Below, in pieces: positions 14,301 to 20,822 of a stretch of DNA of 35,336 nt. Both the position numbers and the translations under genes were made by a program. Origin of the DNA: Pseudomonadota bacterium (GTDB lineage Bacteria; Pseudomonadota; Alphaproteobacteria; Caulobacterales; Caulobacteraceae); contig JAFEEA010000018.1 in assembly GCA_018241335.1 (NCBI GenBank), forward strand, positions 1 through 35,336, read 5' to 3'. The notes under the pieces were generated by a model. That model searched no databases, was not told where the DNA came from, and worked only from the letters and a program-made list of their open reading frames with translations. Every line of letters begins with the position of its first letter. Position 1 is the stretch's first letter.

Positions 14301-16370
14301 TCAGGCCTCCCGCCGCGTGGCGACCACGCAGCCGATGTCGTTGATCGTCGCGTCCCACTGCGGCGGGATGACGATGGTGGTCTCGCGTTCTTCGATGATG
14401 GCCGGCCCCGCCACCGACTGGCCGGCGGCCAGGGCGTCGCGGTCGTAGACCTTCACCGGACCCGCCTCCGGCCACAGCGGGATGGCCCGCTCCGACTTGG
14501 CCGCGCCGGGCGTGGCCGGCAGGCGGCCAGCGGCGTTGAAGCCGATGTCCGGACCCTGGGCGGTCAGGCGCCAGGAGACGATCTCCACAGGCACGTGGCT
14601 GGGGTTCACCCCGTACTGGGCCAGATAGGCGTCCTCGAAGGTCTTGCGCAGGGCGCCGACGTCGCGGCGCTGGCGCGGGTCATGGTCGAAGTGGACGCCG
14701 ACCTCGTTCTGCTGGCCCTGGTAGCGCAGGTCGGCGCCGATCAGCAGGCGCACCGCCTCGGGCGCGCACCCGGCGTCCGAAAGGGCCGCGACGCCCTCGG
14801 CCTCCATTTCGCCGATCAGGCGATCGACGACGGCCCAGTCCAGGTGGTCCAGTTCGCCGAGGGCGCTGCGCACCAGGTCGAGGCGCAGCGGCGTGACCAG
14901 GGTGCCGAAGGCCGACAGCACGCTGGCCTGGGGCGGGAAGATCACCGCGGTCGACTGCAGCAGGGCGCCGACGGCGCAGGCGTGGACGGGGCCGGCCCCG
15001 CCGAAGGCCAGCAGCGGCAGGCCGCGGTGGTCGACGCCGCGGTCGGCGGCGTGGGCGCGGGCGGCGGCGGCCATGGTCTCGGCGACGATGCGGTAGACCC
15101 CGCCGGCGGTCTGCTCGGGGCTGGTCCCCAGCTTTTCGCCCAGGCGGGCGAAGGCGGCCACGGCGGCGGGCCGGTCCAGCTTCATGTCCCCGCCCAGGAA
15201 GTTGTCGCCGTCCAGCAGGCCCAGCACCAGGTCGGCGTCGGTGACCGTGGGCTCGGTCCCGCCGCGGCCATAGCAGGCCGGGCCCGGCTGCGAGCCGGCG
15301 CTGCGCGGGCCGACCTTGAGCAGGCCCAGGTCGTCGACGTGGGCGATGGAGCCGCCGCCGGCGCCGATCTCGATCATGTCGATCGAGGGGATGGTCAGCG
15401 GCATGCCGCTGCCCTCGCAGAAGCGGTACTTGCGGTCGACCTCGAAACTGCCGGCCACCAGGGGCTTGCTGTCCTCGATCAGGCAGGCCTTGGCCGTGGT
15501 GCCGCCCATGTCGAAGGACATCAGGCGCTCCAGCCCCAGCCGCTCGGCGTAGTAGGCGGCGGCCAGGGCGCCGGCGGCGGGGCCGCTCTCGATCATGCGC
15601 ACCGGATTGCGGCCGGCCACCTCGGCGCCGATGACGCCGCCGGACGACAGCATGATCAGGGGCCGGTTCGGCGCGCCGGCGTCGGCCAAGCCCTTGGCCA
15701 GGCCCTTCAGGTAGGGCTCGGTGATCGGGGCCGTGTAGGCGTTGATCGCCGTGGTCGAGGCGCGGGGATATTCGCGGATCTGCGGGGCCACCGACGAGGA
15801 CAGGGAAACGTAAAGCTCCGGCGCGGCCGCCTTCAGGGCTTCGGCTATGGCCTGTTCGTTGGCCGGGTTGCGGAAGCCGTTGATCAGGCAGACCGCCACC
15901 GAGACCACGCCGGCCTTGCGCAGGGCCGGGACCAGGGCGGCCACCTCGGCGGCGTCGACGCCGCGCAGGACCGAGCCGTCGGCCAGGATGCGTTCGTCCA
16001 CCTCGAAGGTCAGGGCCCGCGGGATCAGCGGGGCGTCGAACTCGATCTGCGGATCGTACATCTCGTAGCGGTGCTCGTTGCGGATCGACAGCACGTCCGC
16101 GAAGCCCTTGGTGGTGATCAGGGCCGTGGGCTGGCCGCGCCGCTCGATCAGGGCGTTGGTGACCACGGTGGTGGCGTGAACGACCACGCCGTCCACTTCG
16201 TCGGCCTTCACTCCGGCCTTGCCCAGCACCAGGTTCACGCCCCGGAAGAAGCCCTCCAGCAGGTCGTGGTGGGTGGTCAGGGTCTTGTCGACGGTCAGGG
16301 CGCCGTCATCGCCACGCAGGACGGCGTCCGTGAAGGTGCCGCCGATATCGATAGCCAGGGAATAGGTCAT
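14301..16370 (-). CDS. hyuA: Hydantoinase A/oxoprolinase family subunit (HyuA-like)
   Basis: A 689-residue full-length hydantoinase A subunit. The N-terminal domain begins with AIDIGGTFTDAVL (ASKHA-type phosphate loop). Further family landmarks are VVHATTVVTNALIERRG near residue 88, SFDMGGTTAKACLI near 287, GAGGGSIAHVD near 338 and LPLLAFGGAGPVHA near 450. It binds ATP and, with HyuB, hydrolyses an otherwise stable cyclic amide or activates a carbonyl compound. It starts 10 bases after the iclR gene ends and lies 5 bases before hyuB, a clear operon. Acetophenone carboxylase subunits have the same folds, so ring opening of a hydantoin- or lactam-like compound is likely but not certain. Confidence 0.92.
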   Translation of the reverse strand: MTYSLAIDIGGTFTDAVLRGDDGALTVDKTLTTHHDLLEGFFRGVNLVLGKAGVKADEVDGVVVHATTVVTNALIERRGQPTALITTKGFADVLSIRNEHRYEMYDPQIEFDAPLIPRALTFEVDERILADGSVLRGVDAAEVAALVPALRKAGVVSVAVCLINGFRNPANEQAIAEALKAAAPELYVSLSSSVAPQIREYPRASTTAINAYTAPITEPYLKGLAKGLADAGAPNRPLIMLSSGGVIGAEVAGRNPVRMIESGPAAGALAAAYYAERLGLERLMSFDMGGTTAKACLIEDSKPLVAGSFEVDRKYRFCEGSGMPLTIPSIDMIEIGAGGGSIAHVDDLGLLKVGPRSAGSQPGPACYGRGGTEPTVTDADLVLGLLDGDNFLGGDMKLDRPAAVAAFARLGEKLGTSPEQTAGGVYRIVAETMAAAARAHAADRGVDHRGLPLLAFGGAGPVHACAVGALLQSTAVIFPPQASVLSAFGTLVTPLRLDLVRSALGELDHLDWAVVDRLIGEMEAEGVAALSDAGCAPEAVRLLIGADLRYQGQQNEVGVHFDHDPRQRRDVGALRKTFEDAYLAQYGVNPSHVPVEIVSWRLTAQGPDIGFNAAGRLPATPGAAKSERAIPLWPEAGPVKVYDRDALAAGQSVAGPAIIEERETTIVIPPQWDATINDIGCVVATRREA

Positions 16371-16380
16371 TGGTACTCAC

Positions 16381-17175
16381 TCATGCCGCACGGGCGTTCC
16401 ATCCGAGGCGGCGGGAGGCCTCGGCGGCGGCCCGGGTCACTTCGGCGATCTGGTCTTCGGCCGGGACGGCCGGGATGAACTGGCTGGCGCCGACGAGGGC
16501 GATGGCCCCGCGCCAGTCGCCGCGATGGTCGAACACCGGCGCGGCCAGGGCGTTCACGCCCATCAGCACCTGGTCCATGGCGGTCGCCCAGCCCTGGCGG
16601 CGCACCTTGGCCACCTCGGCGCGCAGGGCCTCGGCGTCGGTGACGGTGGCGGCGGTGTAGGTCTTGAGCGGCTGCGACAGGACGGTGTCGAGCAGGCCGG
16701 GCGGCCCGAAGGCCAGCGCCACCAACCCGTGGGCCGAGGCGTGGAAGTCCAGGCGCGAGCCCGGGCGCAGGCCGAACTCCACCAGGGTGCGGCCCTGCAG
16801 CATCTCCAGCACGACCACCGCCCCCTCGACCAGGGCCGAGGCGGTGACGGCGTGGCCGGTGGCCTCGCGCAGGCGGGTCATTTCGGGGCGCATGGCGCCA
16901 AGCACGTCGAAGCGCTCGCGCACGGCCTCGCCGAGCGCCAGCAGCTTGACCCCGATCTCGTAGCGTTCGGTCTCGGGATCCTGCCGGACGTAGCCGCGCT
17001 GGACCAGGGCGCGCAGGTGACGGTGGGCGCGGGCCTTGGAGATCGAGAGGTCGCGCGCGATGTCCGAGACGCCGCGCGGCCGGGGCGCGGCGGCCAGCAG
17101 TTCCATCAGGTCGAGGATCAGGTCGACCGACGCGAGGCCCGAGCCCGTGTCGCCGCCCTCGAGGCTGGCCAGCAT
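16381..17175 (-). CDS. IclR family transcriptional regulator
   Basis: A 264-residue regulator. It has an N-terminal winged helix-turn-helix (about residues 14-75, with VSDIARDLSISKARAHRHLRALVQRGYV) and a C-terminal ligand-sensing domain (about 90-255) with the family segment SRLDFHASAHGLVALAF. It is the first gene of its own operon, 10 bases before hyuA, so it probably controls itself together with hyuAB, the cupin and the VOC gene. The start is ATG at 17175 with AAGGGG upstream. Its leader has a perfect inverted repeat GTTCCG-N5-CGGAAC (17190-17206) that is a good candidate binding site, and a strong -35 box lies further upstream. The ligand is presumably a pathway intermediate. Confidence 0.92.
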   Translation of the reverse strand: MLASLEGGDTGSGLASVDLILDLMELLAAAPRPRGVSDIARDLSISKARAHRHLRALVQRGYVRQDPETERYEIGVKLLALGEAVRERFDVLGAMRPEMTRLREATGHAVTASALVEGAVVVLEMLQGRTLVEFGLRPGSRLDFHASAHGLVALAFGPPGLLDTVLSQPLKTYTAATVTDAEALRAEVAKVRRQGWATAMDQVLMGVNALAAPVFDHRGDWRGAIALVGASQFIPAVPAEDQIAEVTRAAAEASRRLGWNARAA

Positions 17176-17189
17176 GTTCGTAACCCCTT

Positions 17190-17206
17190 GTTCCGATTAC
17201 CGGAAC
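17190..17206 (-). promoter_or_regulatory. Candidate IclR operator GTTCCG-N5-CGGAAC
   Basis: A perfect 6-bp inverted repeat with a 5-base spacer, 15 bases upstream of the iclR start. It is downstream of the predicted transcription start and next to the ribosome site (AAGGGGT, 17182-17188). This is a fitting place for autorepression by blocking transcription. Confidence 0.55.
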
Positions 17207-17226
17207 ACCGTTTCGAATAGGCGTTC

Positions 17227-17255
17227 AAAATTCTCCCGAGCCGCCTGAGTGTCAA
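17227..17255 (-). promoter_or_regulatory. Candidate promoter of the iclR-hyuAB operon
   Basis: On the minus strand a consensus TTGACA (17255-17250) is followed after 17 bases by AATTTT (17232-17227). The transcription start would be near 17220, about 45 bases before the iclR ATG. The -10 box is weak. Confidence 0.5.
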
Positions 17256-17272
17256 GCGGCCGAGAGGTCGAT

Positions 17273-17286
17273 TCTGAAATTTTACT
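17273..17286 (-). promoter_or_regulatory. Weak fourth copy of the GntR-type palindrome
   Basis: TCTGAAATTTTACT keeps the conserved TCTGAAATTT, but the distal half is degenerate. It is about 18 bases upstream of the iclR -35 box and about 100 bases upstream of the iclR start, on the same orientation as the other copies relative to its gene. It may link the hydantoinase operon to the RutAB-like cluster. Confidence 0.4.
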
Positions 17287-17311
17287 GAGAAATTCGCCCG
17301 TCCTGGCCCGC

Positions 17312-17977
17312 TCAGGCGGACGGGCGGGTCCCGAAGGCGGCCAGGAAGATGGTCACGGCCTCCCCGATCGAGGCCTCCAGCATGGCGGGCTCGGGATCGG
17401 GGATCACACCCCAGAGGCGCCGGTCGAAGAGATCGCCGAGGCACAGGCTCTTGAACCGGCGGGCCAGCATCATCGTGTCGGCGGGCTTCAGATGACCCTG
17501 GGCGATGGCGCGCTCGAAGTGGGCGGACAGGCGAAGCTCGCCGCGCTGGGGGCCGGTCTCGTAGAACACCTGCCCAAGCTCGGGGAACCGTTCGGACTCG
17601 GCCACGACAAGGCGGCTGATGGCCATCACCTGGGGCGACATGACCAGGCGGCAGAGGCCGAAGCCGATCTCGACCAGGGCGGCGTGCGGGTCATCGCCGA
17701 GGTCCGGCATGTGATCCAGGAACGCCTCGGCCTGCTTGCCGCAGACGTCCATCATGAAGGCGGCGAACAGTTCTTCCTTGGAGCGGAAGTAGTTGTAGAG
17801 CGTGCCCTTGGAGCCGCCGACGCGCGCCGCGATGGCCGACATGGACGCGGCCGCATAGCCTTCCTTGAGGAAGATCTCGCGCGCGGTGTCGAGGATCAGC
17901 TGGCGCCGGCGATCGCTCTTGGAAAGCTCGGTTTCCTTGAGGCCCTCGGCGGGGCTGCTGTCAGCAAGTGTCACCAT
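17312..17977 (-). CDS. TetR/AcrR family repressor of the efflux operon
   Basis: A 221-residue TetR-type regulator. Its N-terminal DNA-binding domain reads RRQLILDTAREIFLKEGY...MSAIAARVGGSKGTLYNYFRSKEELF, a textbook TetR helix-turn-helix. The C-terminal half is the variable ligand domain. It is divergent from the NodT-EmrA-EmrB operon, with two copies of the palindrome ACCGTAC-N-GTACGGT between them, so it almost certainly represses both directions and is released by a pump substrate. I chose the ATG at 17977; the frame is open upstream to a TTG at 18040, but that would place the operator and promoter inside the gene. With ATG 17977 there is no ribosome site at normal distance: a GAGGAA lies about 20 bases upstream, beyond the operator. 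Confidence 0.9.
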   Translation of the reverse strand: MVTLADSSPAEGLKETELSKSDRRRQLILDTAREIFLKEGYAAASMSAIAARVGGSKGTLYNYFRSKEELFAAFMMDVCGKQAEAFLDHMPDLGDDPHAALVEIGFGLCRLVMSPQVMAISRLVVAESERFPELGQVFYETGPQRGELRLSAHFERAIAQGHLKPADTMMLARRFKSLCLGDLFDRRLWGVIPDPEPAMLEASIGEAVTIFLAAFGTRPSA

Positions 17978-17980
17978 TTC

Positions 17981-17997
17981 TGACCGTACCGTACGGT
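17981..17997. promoter_or_regulatory. TetR operator O1
   Basis: TGACCGTACCGTACGGT contains the palindrome ACCGTAC-C-GTACGGT, perfect except for its single central base. It lies directly upstream of the tetR start codon and just downstream of the predicted tetR transcription start. Its centre (17990) is 69 bp from the centre of O2. Confidence 0.85.
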
Positions 17998-18003
17998 TTC
18001 CTC

Positions 18004-18031
18004 TTGACGCCCTGATAGCGGGCTGTATGAA
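18004..18031 (+). promoter_or_regulatory. Predicted promoter of the efflux operon
   Basis: TTGACG (18004-18009) and TATGAA (18026-18031) are separated by 16 bases. The start would be near 18038, with operator O2 beginning about 12 bases further on. It overlaps the tetR promoter almost completely. Confidence 0.6.
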
Positions 18032-18040
18032 ATCATTCAA
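18012..18040 (-). promoter_or_regulatory. Predicted tetR promoter
   Basis: On the minus strand TTGAAT (18040-18035) and TATCAG (18017-18012) are separated by 17 bases. The start would be near 18005, just upstream of operator O1. Because it overlaps the efflux promoter, polymerase can occupy only one at a time. Confidence 0.6.
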
Positions 18041-18049
18041 GCCGATTTA

Positions 18050-18068
18050 TGACCGTACTGTACGGTCA
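18050..18068. promoter_or_regulatory. TetR operator O2
   Basis: TGACCGTACTGTACGGTCA is a perfect 19-bp palindrome around a central T. It shares all 14 arm positions of the core with O1. It lies downstream of the predicted efflux promoter, so bound repressor would block elongation or open-complex formation. Confidence 0.88.
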
Positions 18069-18132
18069 ATTCAAGTGACTGGGCGCTTCGGTCGCGCCGG
18101 AACCCGCAAGGCCAATATCGTCGAGAGTGCAG

Positions 18133-19584
18133 ATGTCCGCTGCCGAAGTCACCATCCGCCCGCGCCGGTTCGCCCCCTATCTGGCCGCGGCCGGCGCCCT
18201 GGCCTTGGCCGCGTGCGCGACGGTCCCGGACATGGGGCCGCGCCAGCAGCCACGCCCCGCCGCCGAGCTGGCGAGCCCGCGCAGCTTCCAGGCGGCGGCG
18301 AGCGACTGGCCCGCCGACCGCTGGTGGGACGCCTATAAGGATCCGCAGTTGTCGGCCCTGGTGGACGAGGCGCTGAAAGGCTCGCCCACCCTGGCCCAGG
18401 CCCAGGCCCGCCTACGGGCCGCCGAAGCCCAGGCCCAGCAGGCCCGGGCCGCCACCCTGCCCTCCGTCACCGGCAATGGCTCCATCAGCGAGACCGAGCA
18501 AAGCAAGAACCTCGGCTATCCGCCCTTCATCCAGCAGTACCTGCCCAGCGGCTTCAAGGACCAGGGCCGGCTGACGCTGGACGCCAGCTACGACCTCGAC
18601 CTGTTCGGCAAGAACCGCGCGGCCCTGGCGGCGGCGGTGTCCGAGGCCGAGGCGGCGCGGGCCGACGCGGCCCAGGCGCGCCTGACCCTCTCGTCGGCCG
18701 TGGCCCAGGCCTATGGCGACCTGGCCCGGCTCTACGCCGAGCGCGACGTCGCCACCGACGCCCTGCGCATCAAGACAGAGACCGCCCAGCTGACCGCGCA
18801 GCGCGTCGCCAACGGCCTCGACACCAAGGCCGAGCTCAGCCAGGCGCAGGCGGCGACCCCCGCCTCCCAGGCCGATGTCGAGGCGCTGGACGAACAGATC
18901 CTGGTCACCCGCCACCGCCTGGCCGCCCTCGTCGGCCAGGGGCCCGACCGGGGCCTGGACATCCCGCGCCCCAAGGCCGGAGCCGTGAGGGCCTTCGGCC
19001 TGCCCGCCGACCTGACCGTCAACCTGCTGGGCCGCCGGCCCGACATCGTCGCGGCGCGCCTGCGGGTGCAGGAGGCCGGCAAGCGCATCGACGCCGCCAA
19101 GGCCGATTTCTATCCCGATGTCAGCATCACCGGCTTCATCGGCCAGCAGTCCCTCGGAATCTCCCAGCTCACCGCGGCGGGATCGGCGATCGGCTCGATC
19201 GGGCCGGCCGTGCGCCTGCCGATCTTCGACGGCGGCCGCCTGCGCGGCGCCTATCGCGGGGCGCGGGCCCAGTACGACCTGGCCGTCGCCGACTACAACC
19301 AGACCCTGACCCAGGCCCTGCAGGATGTCGCCGACTCGGCCGCCAGCGCCCAGTCGGTGCAGCGCCAGCTGGCCGAACGCCGCGAGGCCCTGGCCTCCAG
19401 CGAGACGGCCTACAAGGTCGCGCGCCTTCGCTACGAAGGCGGCCTGTCGACCTACGTCAACGTGCTCACAGCCGAGGACGCCCTTATCGCCCAGCGCCGG
19501 GCGGTGGCCGACCTCGAAGCCCGCGCTTTCACCCTGGACGTCGCCTTGGTCCGCGCCCTTGGCGGCGGCTTCGTCCAGTCCTGA
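18133..19584 (+). CDS. NodT-family outer-membrane efflux lipoprotein
   Basis: A 483-residue TolC-like outer-membrane channel of the NodT/OprM family. A lipoprotein signal peptide ends with lipobox LAAC (Cys28, also after the alternative GTG start at 18127). The body holds two tandem OEP repeats with long helical, Ala/Gln-rich segments, typical of the periplasmic tunnel. The motifs DLTVNLLGRRPDIVAARLRVQEAGKRIDAAKADFYPDVSITGFIG and YEGGLSTYVNVLTAED are family hallmarks. It is the first gene of the efflux operon, 42 bases before the membrane fusion protein gene. It gives the exit duct of the tripartite pump. I prefer the ATG at 18133, with CGAGAG a few bases upstream. Confidence 0.93.
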   Translation: MSAAEVTIRPRRFAPYLAAAGALALAACATVPDMGPRQQPRPAAELASPRSFQAAASDWPADRWWDAYKDPQLSALVDEALKGSPTLAQAQARLRAAEAQAQQARAATLPSVTGNGSISETEQSKNLGYPPFIQQYLPSGFKDQGRLTLDASYDLDLFGKNRAALAAAVSEAEAARADAAQARLTLSSAVAQAYGDLARLYAERDVATDALRIKTETAQLTAQRVANGLDTKAELSQAQAATPASQADVEALDEQILVTRHRLAALVGQGPDRGLDIPRPKAGAVRAFGLPADLTVNLLGRRPDIVAARLRVQEAGKRIDAAKADFYPDVSITGFIGQQSLGISQLTAAGSAIGSIGPAVRLPIFDGGRLRGAYRGARAQYDLAVADYNQTLTQALQDVADSAASAQSVQRQLAERREALASSETAYKVARLRYEGGLSTYVNVLTAEDALIAQRRAVADLEARAFTLDVALVRALGGGFVQS

Positions 19585-19626
19585 TCCAAAGCCCCAGTTC
19601 CTCCCCTCGCGTATGGATTCCGCCCC

Positions 19627-20799
19627 ATGGACGCCCGCACCGACGCCGCCCCGCCCGTCACCGGCTCCGCCCCGCCCGGCGCCCGCCCCTTGACCACGGA
19701 GCCAAAGGCCGCCGCCGGCCGTCGACAGAAGCTGTTCACCTGGCTGGGGCTGGGGATCGCCGCCGCCGCGGCGGCCTGGGGCGCCTATTGGGTGCTGGTC
19801 GCCTCGCACCATGTCGACACCGACAACGCCTATGTCCAGGCCGACACCGCCCAGGTGACGCCCCTGGTCAGCGCCGCCATCCTGTCAGCCCCGGCGGGCG
19901 ACACCCAGGTGGTCAAGAAGGGCGACGTCCTGGTCACGCTCGACCCCACCGACGCCCGCATCGCGCTGGCCCAGGCCCAGGCGGACCTCGCCCAGGCCGA
20001 GCGCCGGGTGCAGGGCTATTTCGCCACCAATGACGCCCAGGCGGCCAACACCGCCGCGCGCGGCGCCGACATCGTCCGCGCCCAGGCCCAGGTGGAGAGC
20101 GCCAAGGCCGACTTCGAGCGCGCCCGCACCGACCTGACCCGCCGCCAGAATCTCGCCGCCTCGGGCGCCGTGTCGGGCGACGAGCTGACCGCCGCCCAGA
20201 ACCGTTTCGACCAGGCCAGGGCCGCCCTCGCCTCGGCCCAGGCGGCCGTCGCCCAGGCCCAGGCCAATCGCGCCGCCGCCGTCGGCCAGCAGCGGGTCGC
20301 CGCGGCCATGGTCGCCGGCTCCACCGTGGCCAGCAATCCGGAGGTCGCCGCCGCCCGGGCCAAGGTCGACGCCGCCCAGCTCGACCTCGACCGCACCGTC
20401 ATCCGCGCCCCGATCGACGGGGTGGTGGCCAAGAACACCGCCGAGGTGGGCCAGCGGGTGCAGGCGGGCGCGCCCCTGATGAGCATCGTGCCAGTGCAGC
20501 ACGCCTATGTGGACGCCAACTTCAAGGAGGTGCAGCTGAAGCACGTCCGGGTCGGCCAGCCCGCGGTGCTGACCAGCGACCTCTACGGCGGCGGGGTGAA
20601 ATTCCACGGCGTCGTCACCGGCGTCGCCGGCGGCACGGGATCGGCCTTCGCCATCATCCCGGCCCAGAACGCCACCGGCAACTGGATCAAGGTGGTTCAG
20701 CGCCTGCCGGTGCGCATCGCCCTCGATCCGGCGGAACTCGCCAAGCACCCCCTGCGCGTCGGCCTGTCGATGAAGGTCGACATCGACACCAACCGCTAG
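19627..20799 (+). CDS. HlyD/EmrA-type membrane fusion protein
   Basis: A 390-residue periplasmic adaptor. It has a single N-terminal membrane anchor (about residues 37-58), a lipoyl-like half (DTDNAYVQADTAQVTPLVSAAI), a long Ala/Gln-rich coiled-coil hairpin (about 110-245), the returning lipoyl half (LDRTVIRAPIDGVVAKNTAEVGQRV) and a beta-barrel domain (VDANFKEVQLKHVRVGQPAVL). The near-C-terminal GNWIKVVQRLPVRIAL is typical of EmrA. It links the inner-membrane transporter encoded next to it with the NodT channel. It is in the middle of a three-gene operon under TetR control. Confidence 0.93.
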   Translation: MDARTDAAPPVTGSAPPGARPLTTEPKAAAGRRQKLFTWLGLGIAAAAAAWGAYWVLVASHHVDTDNAYVQADTAQVTPLVSAAILSAPAGDTQVVKKGDVLVTLDPTDARIALAQAQADLAQAERRVQGYFATNDAQAANTAARGADIVRAQAQVESAKADFERARTDLTRRQNLAASGAVSGDELTAAQNRFDQARAALASAQAAVAQAQANRAAAVGQQRVAAAMVAGSTVASNPEVAAARAKVDAAQLDLDRTVIRAPIDGVVAKNTAEVGQRVQAGAPLMSIVPVQHAYVDANFKEVQLKHVRVGQPAVLTSDLYGGGVKFHGVVTGVAGGTGSAFAIIPAQNATGNWIKVVQRLPVRIALDPAELAKHPLRVGLSMKVDIDTNR

Positions 20800-20822
20800 T
20801 CCGCCCGAGCGAGGCGCCGGCC

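Noticed and set aside
14296..14475. N-terminal extension of HyuB into the hyuA gene
   Set aside because: The 60 extra residues are Gly/Arg/His-rich and unlike the family. The ATG at 14295 gives the normal N-terminus.
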